Of a DNA stretch of 64,000 bases, positions 22,227 to 35,000 are shown one piece after another. A program made the translations under genes and the position numbers. A model generated the notes under the pieces. That model was not told where the DNA came from and made no database searches. It worked only from the letters and a program-made list of their open reading frames with translations. This DNA is from Malachius bipustulatus (lineage: Eukaryota; Arthropoda; Insecta; Coleoptera; Melyridae), in the NCBI GenBank assembly GCA_910589415.1, contig OU342630.1, forward strand, positions 74,272,186 through 74,336,185. The letters run 5' to 3'. The first letter of the stretch is position 1; every line of letters starts with the position of its first letter.

Positions 22227-22234
22227 TATAAAAG
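22227..22234 (+). promoter_or_regulatory. Relic TATA box of the disrupted lysozyme
   Basis: TATAAAAG lies 72-79 bp upstream of the old start codon at 22306, similar in layout to the intact gene's promoter (TATA 85-92 bp upstream). The kappaB-like motif of the intact gene is not seen here. Confidence 0.5.
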
Positions 22235-22338
22235 CTTAACAGTATAAATTCAATAAAGATTTAAAACTCGAAGTAATAACAGACCTTCCTATTCAAATGA
22301 ACATAATGAGATTTCAAGTTAAAATATTGATGTTGCTA

Positions 22339-23602
22339 TACAGTTCCCCGGATCGACTTTAAAAGAGGAAAAACTTTTTTGATTTTGATTTTTCAGAAAA
22401 TTTCACTCTTGATGATCTGGCCTGCTTGATTTCAAATCCCCAAAAACAAAAGTTACTTTTTAGGTAACTCGAACGGTTCTTGAGATAATATAATTTTTCT
22501 TATATAATTGGATTTTCAATAATTGAATAATTTTTTTTTCGTAATTTTTAGACGTAAGCTTATTGGTAAGATGATTAATTGAAAAACAACACTGACAGCA
22601 GTTGTCAAATCTAACAAATCACTTGAAGTGCAAATTAATCTACTGTATGTTATAATGTTGACTTTACAATAAATAATTTATCTAATTCAATGTTACGGAA
22701 CTGGGAAAGCTCGCATTGAAATGTGTGCAGAAAAAGGAGGAGCATTATTCGAATAGAAAATTAATAATAATTGTCATTTTTGAGAATTTCATTTCATGTT
22801 ACGATTATTTGAATTTCTTCAGAAAAAATTAAATTACATAGGTATGAAAAAATTCCAATTATTAAAGAAAAAGTATAATATCTCAAGAACCGTTCGAGTT
22901 ACCTAAAAAGTAACTTTGGTCATTATTTACATCCGCGGCTCCTACAGTTTCACTATGGCACCTATATAGGGGTGGAGGACATACCTATAGTAACACCAGG
23001 AAGGTATTAATTTGCTGGGCAAATGAAAGATAAGCGAACAAAACGGCATCAAAAGAAGGTCTTCCAGAGTGCGGGCCTGTTTAGAACAGCGAATATCATA
23101 ATAAACATGCAAGTTCAGAGTGTCGAGAGGACGGCGGAAACTCGTAAACAACACCACAGAGCCGGTCTGGTAACAGACGCAACATACACGGCATGCAAAC
23201 GTAGTCGGAATATAATAGCGAGCGATGTCGCGTATTTTTGGAGTATAAATGCAAAATAAATGCAAATTTGAAAATAAAAATTGTGCTACCGTTATTCTCG
23301 AAGATATTCCTTGCCCTGAAAGTGAAAAAAATAGAAATTCGACCGTAGTGCCAAAGAGGCCTTAGTGGTGACCTTGATATTAGTTTGCCCTGGCTGTTTT
23401 TAGCTTCTTACCCACCCAGCACCCCTATTTCGCTCCTCGGTCCCGAAAAAATTGATGAAACTTAGGAGCCGCGGATGTAAATAATTACCGTAACTTTTGT
23501 TTTGGGGATTTGAAATCAAGCAGGTCAGATCATCAAAAGTGAAATTTTCTGAGAAATCAAAAACAAAAAAGTTTTTCTTCTTTTAAAGTCGATCCGGGGA
23601 CA
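22339..23602. mobile_element. TA-flanked foldback element inserted in the lysozyme pseudogene
   Basis: The termini are inverted: TACAGTTCCCCGGATCGACT at the left and the complement of TGTCCCCGGATCGACTTTAA at the right. Arms are about 170 bp and include ATTTCAAATCCCCAAAA and TTACTTTTTAGGTAACTCG. TA flanks both ends (22337-22338, 23603-23604), the target duplication expected for Tc1/mariner-like elements. Removing the element and one TA leaves the lysozyme signal-peptide frame continuous, which supports the boundaries. It carries a second element in its right arm. Confidence 0.85.
22918..23489. mobile_element. Non-autonomous element with 8-bp target duplication (hAT-like), nested in the foldback
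   Basis: The ends GGTCATTATTTACATCCGCG and the inverse of GGTAATTATTTACATCCGCG are inverted repeats of about 27 bp, reaching GGCTCCTA. Identical 8-bp duplications GTAACTTT flank it at 22910-22917 and 23490-23497. They interrupt the outer element's right arm exactly where its left arm is continuous. An 8-bp duplication fits hAT or P superfamilies; hAT is the commoner choice. Small overlapping ORFs inside have no recognisable domain. Confidence 0.85.
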
Positions 23603-23981
23603 TAATAGTTATGTTAATCGTAGTAGTCAACGCGAAAATTTACAACCGTTGTCAACTTGCTAAAGAATTAAGGTATAAATACAAATTTCCAGCCAGGGAT
23701 GTAGCGAAGTGGGTGTGCATTGCATACCATGAGTCCAGATACAATACGGCAGCATACAATCGTAGAAGTGGTGACCATGGTATCTTCCAGATAAATCAAA
23801 GGTGGTGGTGCTCCCCTCCAGGAAGAGGCAAGGGTTGTGGTAAGCCTTGCTCGGCGTTTCGAGATAACAACATCGCTGATGACGTGACTTGTGCTAAGAA
23901 AATTAAGGATTCTCGGCTTGGGTAGCATACAAGAAGCTCTGTACTGGTAACGTTGCGTCATTCACCAGAGGATGTTTCTAA

Positions 23982-24934
23982 TATCTAAGATATGGTCGGT
24001 TATCTGAATGGTAACGTTGGATGAATATAAAATAAAACTTTACTCTTCATCATTATTGTCTTTCTTCTTTTTATTTGTTCCTCTTGTGTTCAGTCATGCT
24101 GGTGTTCACGCTTCGTTTGATGGCTCCAATATAAGGTTGTTCCAGCTCATTCGAGTCGGCCTCTGTGGGCCAAGCGATTGATTAAAAAATTACAAATCCT
24201 GTATAAGACGGGACAGGAACAGGATATTCTGTAAAATCCAGATAATAATATGGAATAATAGCGTTATTTGACTGAATGGAGAATGCTGTGAATGTTCTTT
24301 ATTAAGTGATTATGCTGCATTAGGTTGCCTTTTATGAAGTAGGGGAGAAAAATATCAGGCCACTGTCTGTTTTTTTATATTGCATTGACTGCTATTTTCT
24401 TTGCTATTTTTTAATACAGAAGTTGGTTGGCTGCGAATAATAGGGACCATTATTAACTATAAATTCTCATTGAGACAATTTTAAAATTTGTTTTTAAATA
24501 TTACTAGTAGCATTCCGTGTTAAATCAATGCTCACAAAACACAACTTCATTGTTTTTAATGCATACAACTAAACATTTACAAAGACATTAATCCAAAATA
24601 AATATAATAAAAAAAATGATGATAATCAATTTATCATAAAAGATAATAAATTACAAATACATAATTTGCTACCACAAATCAACCCTAAAGTACTTCAAGG
24701 TTAATTTGACAAAGATAAAAATCTTCAATTTGATCAGGAATTGATCCTCATATTTAATACGTTAATGATGATGTCTACCTATGTTGTTTATTCATTTAAG
24801 TGATCATGGTCAGATAATTCGGACTGATGTGACTGTGATGATGGTGTAATTTAGCTATTCCATATCCGGTACTTTCAATTACGATAGCAGTTCCATTGCT
24901 TTATTGTATTACGTGCGACACCTGAAAAGAGGCA
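23982..24934. other. Intergenic region upstream of the CD36-like gene
   Basis: AT-rich and non-coding. It presumably contains the CD36-like gene's promoter in its last 200 bp, but I could not fix a TATA box or initiator. Confidence 0.4.
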
Positions 24935-27900
24935 ATGCGTCTGGTGTTGAACAGGAATTTTCTGATATGTTGCTTGATAGGCGGTGTCTTATTGGTTGTA
25001 GCGGGACTTGTTTTGGGCTATAAAGTTTTTCCAACGTTTGTCGAGGAAAAAATATGGGAGGTGATATTCTAGCACCGATAATTACGTCTTTAATCTAAGT
25101 TAATAATTTTATTATTTTTAGCAATCTGTTCTGAAGGAAAACACAAAGCAGTGGGATAACTTCATGAAAATACCTTTTCCTTTTTACTATAAAATTTATT
25201 TTTTTAATGTAGAAAATGCTGCAGATGTTATGCAAGGAGCGCAACCGATAGTATTAGAAAAAGGACCCTATGTTTACAAGTAAGTGAAATGTCGCTATGT
25301 ATATTGTTTTGCTTAATTATTAATGAAAGCTGTTAAACTTACCAAATTCAACTATAACAATAATAACTGCAATTAATCTTGTATAAGAAAATAAAATTTT
25401 ATCTCTAAATATTCGTCGTTCTATTTGCTCAATATCCAAGAATAAAAAAATCGCCTGACAATAGAAGTTTTCAGAAGGTTTGGCTTGACACAATTAGGTA
25501 CCAAACAGTACTGAAATTTTAAATTTATGCACCCCCAAACGGGACTCGAGTTCTTCAACCTCTAGCCTCATCAGACTCGAGTCTCCAAACGAGACCAGAT
25601 CTTTCAGTTGAAATATCTGATCACGTGACTTTTAATTTTTTTCACTCTCTATTTATATTTCATATATTCGAAGAGCATACCGATGGAAATCTGACGTATC
25701 TTGGGAACATGAAGACGAAATTTCTTTTTATGAATATATGAGATTTGAATTCGACCAGTCCTCTTCGGGAGCACTCAGAGAAAGTGATACAGTTACAGTA
25801 CTCAACTCTGCGCTCTTGGTAAGTTTAATCCTGTTAATAAGTTATATTGCAAGACAGTAATTTGCTTATCGAAATTATTGTAGGCTTTCCTTCTGACTGT
25901 GGAAGAAACAGCACCAGATGCTCTAGGAACCATAAATGAAGAACTGGAAGGAATATTTAATAAGAATCCCGAAATATTCATGACGGTTAAAGTGGGAGAC
26001 CTGCTATTCAACGGTCTCCCTATTTGTATAAATGGTGGTGAAGGGGGCAGCTTTGCAACTAAAATGATATGCAAGCAAGTAAAAGAAAAATCTGCTGCCA
26101 ATAAACCAATGAGAGTAGTCGATAATACGATTTTATTTGCTCAGTTGCACTACGTAAGTTTACCACCGGAGTATATTAAAAAAAAATGATAAAATATTAG
26201 AACAATTTTTTTTAGAAAAATTATACACATCTTGGAAGATTCAGCATTAAATCTGGGCTTAAAGAAAAAGAAGAACTTGCCCATATAATTAGATATGAAA
26301 ATAAAACTTATTTGGACAACTGGAAGGGTGAATTTTCCTTATGCAATAAAGTTAGAGGAACGATAAGTTTCCCCCCATTTATCACTAAAGACATGGAATT
26401 TGATAGTTTTGGTGAAGATATTTGCATGTAAGATTAATTTAGAGACTAGTAAATTGAAGAAAAAAAATTTCGTAAATAGTCTCCTCTTTAATTATTATCT
26501 AATTCTATACAACTCATTTACTAACTCTTGTGTGTGATAGGTAATGAAGACCCAAATTGACCCTAGGTTAATAATTTTGCAAAAATTCTTGGTAGTAATA
26601 GTAGCAATGTTTACGATGTGCGGATTAACTTTTGTCAAGAACGAAGCTTGCTTATAAAATAAATAAAAAACTCCAAAACCAGGCAACTTAACCAACAAAT
26701 CTAACAAATTGTAAAAATTTTCAAGGTCGAAGTTACGAAAAGCAAAAGACAATCCGATCTATTCTTCTCTTAGACATATGCGGTAATAAATAATGAAGTT
26801 ATTATAATTACAAGGCAAATATAAAAAGATAATGCAAAGCATAACAAAACATAGGAAATAGCTCACTAGGTAAACATAGCATTTAACACCTACTTAACCA
26901 GTTCCTTGGCTGGTTTTAAAATTATGCAAATTAACATCAGGAAAAGTATATAAAACGCCAGCATACCAAGACGTATATTTACATGTTTTAATCTTAATAA
27001 CATAATAACACCTATGAGGATGATTAAAATAATGCAATTTAGTCCGTACGTGGAAAATAATGATAAAATAAAAATTTCTTACTCGTGGTTGCTTGAGGCA
27101 TAATTATAGACATTACAGTTGCCATTTGCTGATTTCAGTTTTATAATCATGCCGTAATAAGATAGTAGACGCACGTTCACGCAGTCAAGTCAATCACAGT
27201 TCAGCATGCAAAATAATAAACTAAAAATCACCACCAAGAGCCAATCACAGATAGTCTGGTTCCGGAATTCACGACATGCATGACTAATATCAATCATTTA
27301 AGAGCGCGAGAGCAGAGTGTGGAGTATGACGGTGTAGAGCGCCATTTATCGCCATAACCAATAGGCAAAATAATTAGAATTTTAATTATTATTATTAGTC
27401 TCTCTAATTCTTATTAGTGTCCTAATAACGTGGTGTAGTATTGATTAACCCAATATTTAATTAATTAATAATTCGTTTATTAATTAATTATAAAAAACCT
27501 CCAATTAATTAAGATTTTTAAAGCTGTATACCATGATTTTCTTTATAAAGCCGTAAAGCAAATAGCTTCTTCTTCTCGCGGAAAATGGCTATTATTATTC
27601 GTTTTTCTATTTAGCTTCTATCCAGTTCTGTTAGTGGATAAAGCCACAGTCTTTAGCTTTTTTCACGTTTTTCACTTATTAAGATTGGGGAGAGTTTCCT
27701 GCAACAATTCTGCATTACTCCCGGAGAGAAAAGAACTGTTGTAATATCTCGTTCATCACTTCTTGTCCCTGTGTATGGATGGGAAACTGTGTCCTTTGGG
27801 AAAATGGGAAAATCCCGCTAACTATAAAGGTAAAAAACCTTCTTGCGCATCAATCGCAGAAATAGTGTATTTTTATGCGATTCAATAATAAATATTTTCT

Positions 27901-29013
27901 TCCTATTTTTCTTTATAATGAATTTAATGAAAAATAATCCGATTTTTTTTTGGGAAAACTCCACCTACCTACAAAAAAAAAAAAGAATGATCCTCTCGTG
28001 GATGCTAACCCGCTCCAACAGTTAGCTAGTCAAGGATGTAACAAACTGAGCCACACGGTGCGTTTCGAATTTGTAGTGATGATGGGGTTAATATATTATG
28101 TAGTACGTCAGGTAGCTACATCTACTCATTTTATTTTTTAAACTGGTCATATCTTAGTTATTAAAAAACCAATTTGAATACTTTTTTCACCTGCATGTAG
28201 GTGATTTAATTGTCGTTGCGATTGCTCTTCTAATTTTCAGAACCATTCATAATTGAATGTGAAAAAAAATAAAAAAGAAATTGCGAACCATTTCATCGAT
28301 TTAATAATTTTATATAAGTGTAAGCTAATTTTGCACAAGCGAAAAACTTTTTTATCTTTCGTTTAAAGTGCTACATTAATCGAGGCGAATTGAAGCTAAG
28401 ACATCAAATTATATGTTAAAGCAAAAAAAATGGAAAATTTCGGTTCAACTTCTTCAAAAATGGACTCATAAACGGTTATAGAATTGACACATTTTCACCC
28501 TTTTTCCTACCCACGACACTGGCTTATTAATGGAAAATATGCTAATTTTATTGCATTAACTCAAATTTCCAATAATTTTCTTCAAATCCTGTTAATTTGA
28601 TTTCAAAGTTTTTTTGCCATCTTGCTCATACAATGGTTCAAAAAATTGTCAATTTTCCGTTAATGTTCAAAAAATTCAAATGGCCGCCATTTTGAAACGG
28701 CTCGGCCGATTTGGCTCAAGTGCAATACCAGACCACTCCTTGTGGACATCTTACTCTCACAAAAGTTTCAGCCCCCTAGATTGAAAACTGCGGCCAGAAA
28801 CCGTGCCTCAAGGACCGCATTTGGGGAACTTTGAAAGGACACCCTGTAGAAATAACGTGACTTTTGGATTTTTTTTCAACAAAAATCTAAACTCATTCCC
28901 AAGCTTTACAAGAATCCAAAATTTCGTTCACTAATCTTGAAAGATAAAGCTACAGGAGCGTTTTTAAAATCGAAAAATCGTGATTTTGGAGAAATAAATA
29001 AATATATATATAA

Positions 29014-29045
<32 letters not shown>

Positions 29046-32000
29046 CGTGGGCAGGTGAATTTTGGAAAACCACTTTTTCGTGATCTGGGGGTCATGATCG
29101 GTGGACATTTGATGAGTTTGGGTGATTTTCGAAAAGTGATGTCGTCCTCAATAGTGTATTTTTTTGTTAAAAAATACACTAATAAATAATAAATAAATAT
29201 GTATATAAATATAAAGGTATAAAATTATCATGGCATTATTAAATAATAACAAAAGCAAGGGAAACAATGCTTGAAAATTGAAATACTTAATAATCTTGCA
29301 TCCGGACCTGCACGATTAACTTTAAACAAATAATGATAATAACTATTTACTTTTGTGTTAGAATGAGGATTTAATGAGTGGAAATGTGAACAGGAAATAT
29401 ATTTTTATGATTTAGGTACCTACAAAATAATCTATTTGCTTAGCTAAGTATTAATTTATCCTCATCTTTTATTATTGATTAATTTTATTAATTTGTGTTC
29501 TTTTTTAACAAATCAGTGGGTATAGTATTTTAAATACATAAGCAAACAATGAATCTAAATTTTCCAAAAAAATTAATAGAAGTTTCTTATGAAGTAATTG
29601 TTAAAAATCTTCTGACTGAATGAGAAGGGGGACTTAATTTTACTTGGTTATTGTCTGAAATCTACTCAACATAAAAGTGTTGAGATAGAAGGTGTAAAGC
29701 GTAAAAAGTAAAGATGAAGCCTTTATAGCCCAGACAACAGGGGCTTTGATTTGATTTTAAATTGGGAAAAGAAATTTACATCTAGAATCTGTTCATTTTA
29801 TGTCTCTTTTGAATATACTTTGTTACTAAGTTTTCCGCCTCTGTTCCGGGGAGGGGGGGGGAGTTCTAGAGGAGGGGGAAAACTTTCAAAAGACGCTTAA
29901 GATGCTTAAAGTGCTTAATTTTCCAGACACCTGGTCTACATTAATGATTAAAAATAAATAAATAAAGTACAAATTTGTGATTGTGATCCAGGGAAGTCTG
30001 TTGAGCATTTAAAAGTTAAATTAATACCAAAACGTGATATAATGATCATAGTAAAACATTTTTTTATTTAACTTACATTAACTTAGATGACTAGTTTATT
30101 TTATTTTTATTTGTTTTTCTAAATAGCTTAATAGAGCTTTTCATATATTTTTAAAATTATTGTTTATCTGTTTGAATTTATTTTGTTTTCTAAATTTCAC
30201 TAAGAGCTGGACTGAGCTTTTCTTTAAATAATAAAAGGCTTTATCTCTTTATATCTATTCAAATGACTTTTTAATTTATTGTTTATTGGGATTGAGGTTC
30301 TTGATTAAAAATTAGCTGTTAAGATTTCTTTTATTGAAACGTTTCGAGGTCGATTGGTCTCTTGTTCACTCCTAATTATGTCTTCATCATTTTATGGTCA
30401 AAATGGTATTTTGCGATTATTTAATTTTTTTTTAAACAAATTGATTTTACTTTAATTCTGAAATTTTTGCAGGATTTTTTCCTGACACCCTATAAAAATG
30501 TTGGGTGCCTCTTCTCCAATTCCTTCATTCTCCGATCCTTTTGAATATTACTAAAAAAAAACATTACTTAGTATAGTGACTTAAATTAGGTATGCGAATA
30601 TACTCACTTAACATTAATTTTAATTTGTAGGTTCATGACATTAAATTATGTAGAAACGGTCACAGTGAAAGACATTGAGGGATATAAATTTGCAGCCAGA
30701 AACGATTCCCTAAACGCTCCTATGGTAAATACGGACAGATATTGCTATTGTGTGAACAAGTCAAGAGATATGGATGGAAGCGTCGGTTGTTTAAAGAATG
30801 GTGTCATGGATATGACAACTTGTATGGGTAAGTTATTAATCTTTTATCGACCATTATGTTATCAGTAAGTGAATCAGTAAGGGAGACTCGGACATGGCTT
30901 AAGGGTAGGTGTAGTTTTTTAAGGCGATTCAGGATCTGGTTTGGAAATTTTTCTGAGGCCCTTGGTTTCGATGCTACGGTGTGATTCATGTATTTTTTTT
31001 TGTTATTATGTCTTTTTTTTGTATTCATATATTTCGTCTGCTGCGATAACTTTGCGTCTCAGCTCCTGAGCTGTGTCCACTTCACCTTCATCTTGGTGAT
31101 GGTTTTCATGTAGTTACTTATACACCCACAAGAAATAATCTAGTGGCGTTAGGTTAGGTGAATAGGCGACCAGGGGGGGGGCAAGCATATTAGGGACCTC
31201 CACGACATATCCACCGGTTGGGATACATCATGTCAACATGGTTTCGGACAGCTAAGCAAAAATGAGACCGCGCTCCATCGTGTTGGAAGAACAATCCCCT
31301 TTAATTTAAGTTTCCTATTTCTGCTGAGACACAGAATTATCGCGGCAGCCAATCAAATAAGCGGAAATCGTGAAGTGATGCGCAGGGTAGCTGACAAAAA
31401 CGCAAGGAAAATTTATTTAAAACTTCAAGGAAATGTGTCAAGTTTTATGGCGGCCTGTTTGAACATCTGCACTGAATTGTCATTTTTCTTCCCAACATTT
31501 ATTTTGTATTGATAGGTTACTTTCTGTTTCGTTTATATGTATTTGGTTGTCGCTTATGTATTTGGTTGCTATAAAAATTATCATATTTTCTTTGAGTTGT
31601 TTTTATTACTAAAACTTATGTTGAGTTCGAAAAAATCTAGTGGGGTCCCTAATCCTGGCTAAATCTGTACATCCAATTTGAAAATAGTCTTCATTTCTTC
31701 TCGATTCACTTTAACGATGCCAAGCAATTTTTTGTCGCAATGGTAGCATTTTTCATATAGTGTTCGAAAATGGCACTAAACTTTGAAGAAAATGCATTCA
31801 GTGAATTTTTTAGCAAAACCGAAAGAGACCAGATAAATTAAGTAGGGCCCTGCAGTTTTCGAATTGGCGGAAAATGCGGAGTCTGGTAGAGGGTAATTGG
31901 TAGAGCATACCCACCGAATTTCATTAAATTGCATTAATTCGTTAAAAAGACATTGATCATAAAAAAATTTGGCAAAATATATGAATGAAGCGTTTTAGAA

Positions 32001-35000
32001 TATCTTAACCGAACGGATGTCTGCGGTTAATAAGCGCTTAAAGTTCTTCAACACTGGTATAATAAATATTTCTGCAAATGCGCCATAACCTATTAGATAA
32101 AATGTATCTCTATATGGCTCCAATTATAGCTCTAAAGGTCGGAAAATCTTGTTACTTGCTGTTGTATTTTTAATAATTCATTAACCTTTCGCAACTTGAT
32201 GATTGATTGATACGAACAGTTTTTTTACATATTTTTTCATGCCTAAGATACAGAGCATAAAAAATAATAGATATAAGAATCAAATTTTTCATCTATAACA
32301 AATCTTTATTGACTTATATGAAACATGAAAACGAGTTTTAAGATATACCTGCCCAAGAGCACTACTTGCTGAATAGTTGACATCAAACTACAGTCAAGCT
32401 GTGTATCAAGCTAATGATATACAGAAGTTTACCTTCAACTCGTTAGTATACAATGACTCCAGTCACTGATTACTTGTATCTGCTAATCATAATCTCATTT
32501 TCCTTAACTACTGCTAAAATCTACAAGCGATGCGACCTCGCACGTGAACTGAAGACAAAACACAAATTACCAGAAGATCAAATACCAACCTGGGTTTGCA
32601 TAGCTAAACATGAATCGACTTACAATACCAGTGCGATAAATCACGGCAGCGGTGATCATGGCCTATTTCAAATCAGTGATATTTACTGGTGCTCGGTTTC
32701 TGGTTCAGGAAACGCCTGTAACCAGCCCTGCTCTTCCTTCGAAGACGACGACATTACTGACGACGTGACTTGCATCAAGAGGATCTTCAAAGAACATCAG
32801 AAAATTTCTGGGAACGGTTTCAACGCCTGGACTGTGTACCCCATTTACTGTAAAGGAAACGTTCAGAAATACATCGCTGATTGCTTCAGTGATATTAACG
32901 AAGTTACCCAAGTTACGACTCCAGAGACTACGATCGAAAACCCAGAAGATGAATTTGGGTATGTGGAGTTTCCTCCTTTACCTACTTTCAGCCCCGATGG
33001 AAAGAAAAATGTAAAATTGCCATCATCACCCAGTATTTCTGAAAATGCGGATAAATTTGGGTATGTTCAGTTTCCGGTCTTACCAACACTCAAGTCTGAA
33101 AATAAGAAAAAAGGGTCATCTTCGACTATTTTCTCTCCGAAAACAACCTTGGCGCTTAATAAGAAAGATACAAGTTCCTTGGGTAGCTTAAAAACAGTAA
33201 GCATCTCTAGAACAACAAACAATTTGAAAGAAAATTCTCATAGGCGTTCCAGCTCTACAACAAGTTTCTCTGGAAAGAAAGGAGAAAGTAAACATTCCGT
33301 GGAAGTTACTAGGCCAACGTTAGTCAGTACATCGAGAAAAATTACCTTACAAGGTTTCGAGAAGAGAGTGCAACCGAAAAAAGTTTCGACAGTTACAACA
33401 AGAATAATTATTAAAGATGCAGTTACATCAACAAAAGCGTCACCCAGTGAGAATTCTAGTTCAGGTCAAAGACTTATGCAAACATTCATTGATTCCGATA
33501 AAAAACAATATTCATTTTTTTCAAGCAGTAATGGTTTTAGGCTTATTAGGAGTTAATTTCTTTAACATATATTAATGTATTTATTATCGATTTATTTGAT
33601 TAAATAAATTAAATTTTCAAGGTGCACCTGTATTGGCTTCCTTCCCACATTTATTATATGCAGATAAAGTGTATTTGAATTCAGTGAAAGGATTCGCACC
33701 CAATGAGAGCATTCATCAGAACTACGTCATTTTGGAGCCCGTAAGTTGACATGATTTGCAGTTTTATGTGACCAGCTATATTTTTTAATTTTTTTGTAAA
33801 ATGATACTTGTAAACAATCACTCACAAGTGTATATGAGAGGTGTCTAGAGGTGAACGAGTGGCATCATCCGATTCACAGATAAATCCCGAAATGAAATAT
33901 CAAAATTTTAAATAGGAAAAACAGAGTCATGTAACTTTTGCGTTATTTTATTGTGACCTCCATTTATTTTAGCATGTAATTAATTATTATTACCAATAAT
34001 TATGAATGTAAATATGAAGATTGAAACATTCAAGGTCATCATTTGGCAATTAAGTATATAGCAGTAATAAAAATATTAGTAGTATTTTAATTATTATTAT
34101 TACCAATAAATCATAAAAAATATACAGGGTATTAACTGTTAATTGAAATAAAAAGATAACAGCGTAAATATCTCTGAAAAAACAACAATCGAAAATTTCT
34201 TTTAGCAACAATCGAATTTTTTTTTTGGCACTTTTGGCTTACACTGACATATGCATTGTTCACCTCCTCGCTCCCATCAACTACCCCTAAAAAATCTTAA
34301 ACGAATGAACCACCTTGTGATACCTCGTTTGAAAGGAAATTGCATCAGTAATCCAGCAGTGCATTTGTTTTTTCATTTTTATGATTTTTTAGGAAGTGAA
34401 ATATTCTGGCATTCTATTAATCTTTACTGTATAGTATAAATCTCGATATAGATTTTTAATCAATCTCACAATAGTTTTTCACTTTGTACATTTTAGAATA
34501 CTGGAGCACCACTAAAAGGAGCAAAGCGAATACAATTTAATATGTTCGTGAAACCAATTGAAGACATTACTCATTTAGAAAACATATCTCGTGCCCTAAT
34601 TCCAATCCTATGGCTTGAGGAGGTAAGTTTTCCAGACATTTAGTTATAAATATTAATAAACTTCTTAAGTATGAGTGATCAAGTTTATCCATTAGTTCAT
34701 CACAAAACTAATTACTGAAAATAAATACTAAGCAGATGACCTCCACGTAGGTATATCGTTAATATCAAGGGTAGTTTTATATTTGTGGAATTAAAGATTT
34801 CTAAAAAATAGAAAGAGAAAATTTCAAAGAAAAAAAAAAGAAAAATTAATTGACACATTCAATTTCGAAATGTACAGAAGAATTATTTTTTCGAATCTTA
34901 TCATGATTCATATTACTGACTGCATCTATTTTTTTCATTCAGCTTTGGACACAAAAACGAGAAAAAAACTGTAAATTTTAAAAAGACTTTGTTTTCAAAA

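Larger units (their letters stand above)
22306..23981 (+). pseudogene. c-type lysozyme pseudogene, split by a nested transposon pair and frameshifted
   Basis: The coding remains are 22306-22338 (the first 11 codons, a signal-peptide start MRFQVKILMLL) and 23605-23981. The second part reads on as a hydrophobic signal stretch ending VVVNA, then KIYNRCQLAKEL and the full lysozyme core. The core keeps the HES and SGDHGIFQIN motifs and most Cys. A 1264-bp element sits inside the signal-peptide codons. Relative to 17138-17551, 10 bp are also missing after 'KIK' near 23909, which shifts the frame; the old tail (AWVAYKKLCTGN..GCF) continues in another frame to TAA at 23979. An AATAAA follows at 24031. 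Identity to the intact gene is high, so the loss is fairly recent. Two independent lesions make a function unlikely. Confidence 0.9.

Noticed and set aside
22942..23265. Overlapping ORFs on both strands inside the hAT-like element
   Set aside because: They lie wholly within a 572-bp non-autonomous element, oppose each other and have no transposase motif.
25899..26189. Stand-alone 96-codon protein
   Set aside because: It is the fourth exon of the CD36-like gene read through its splice donor at 26154.
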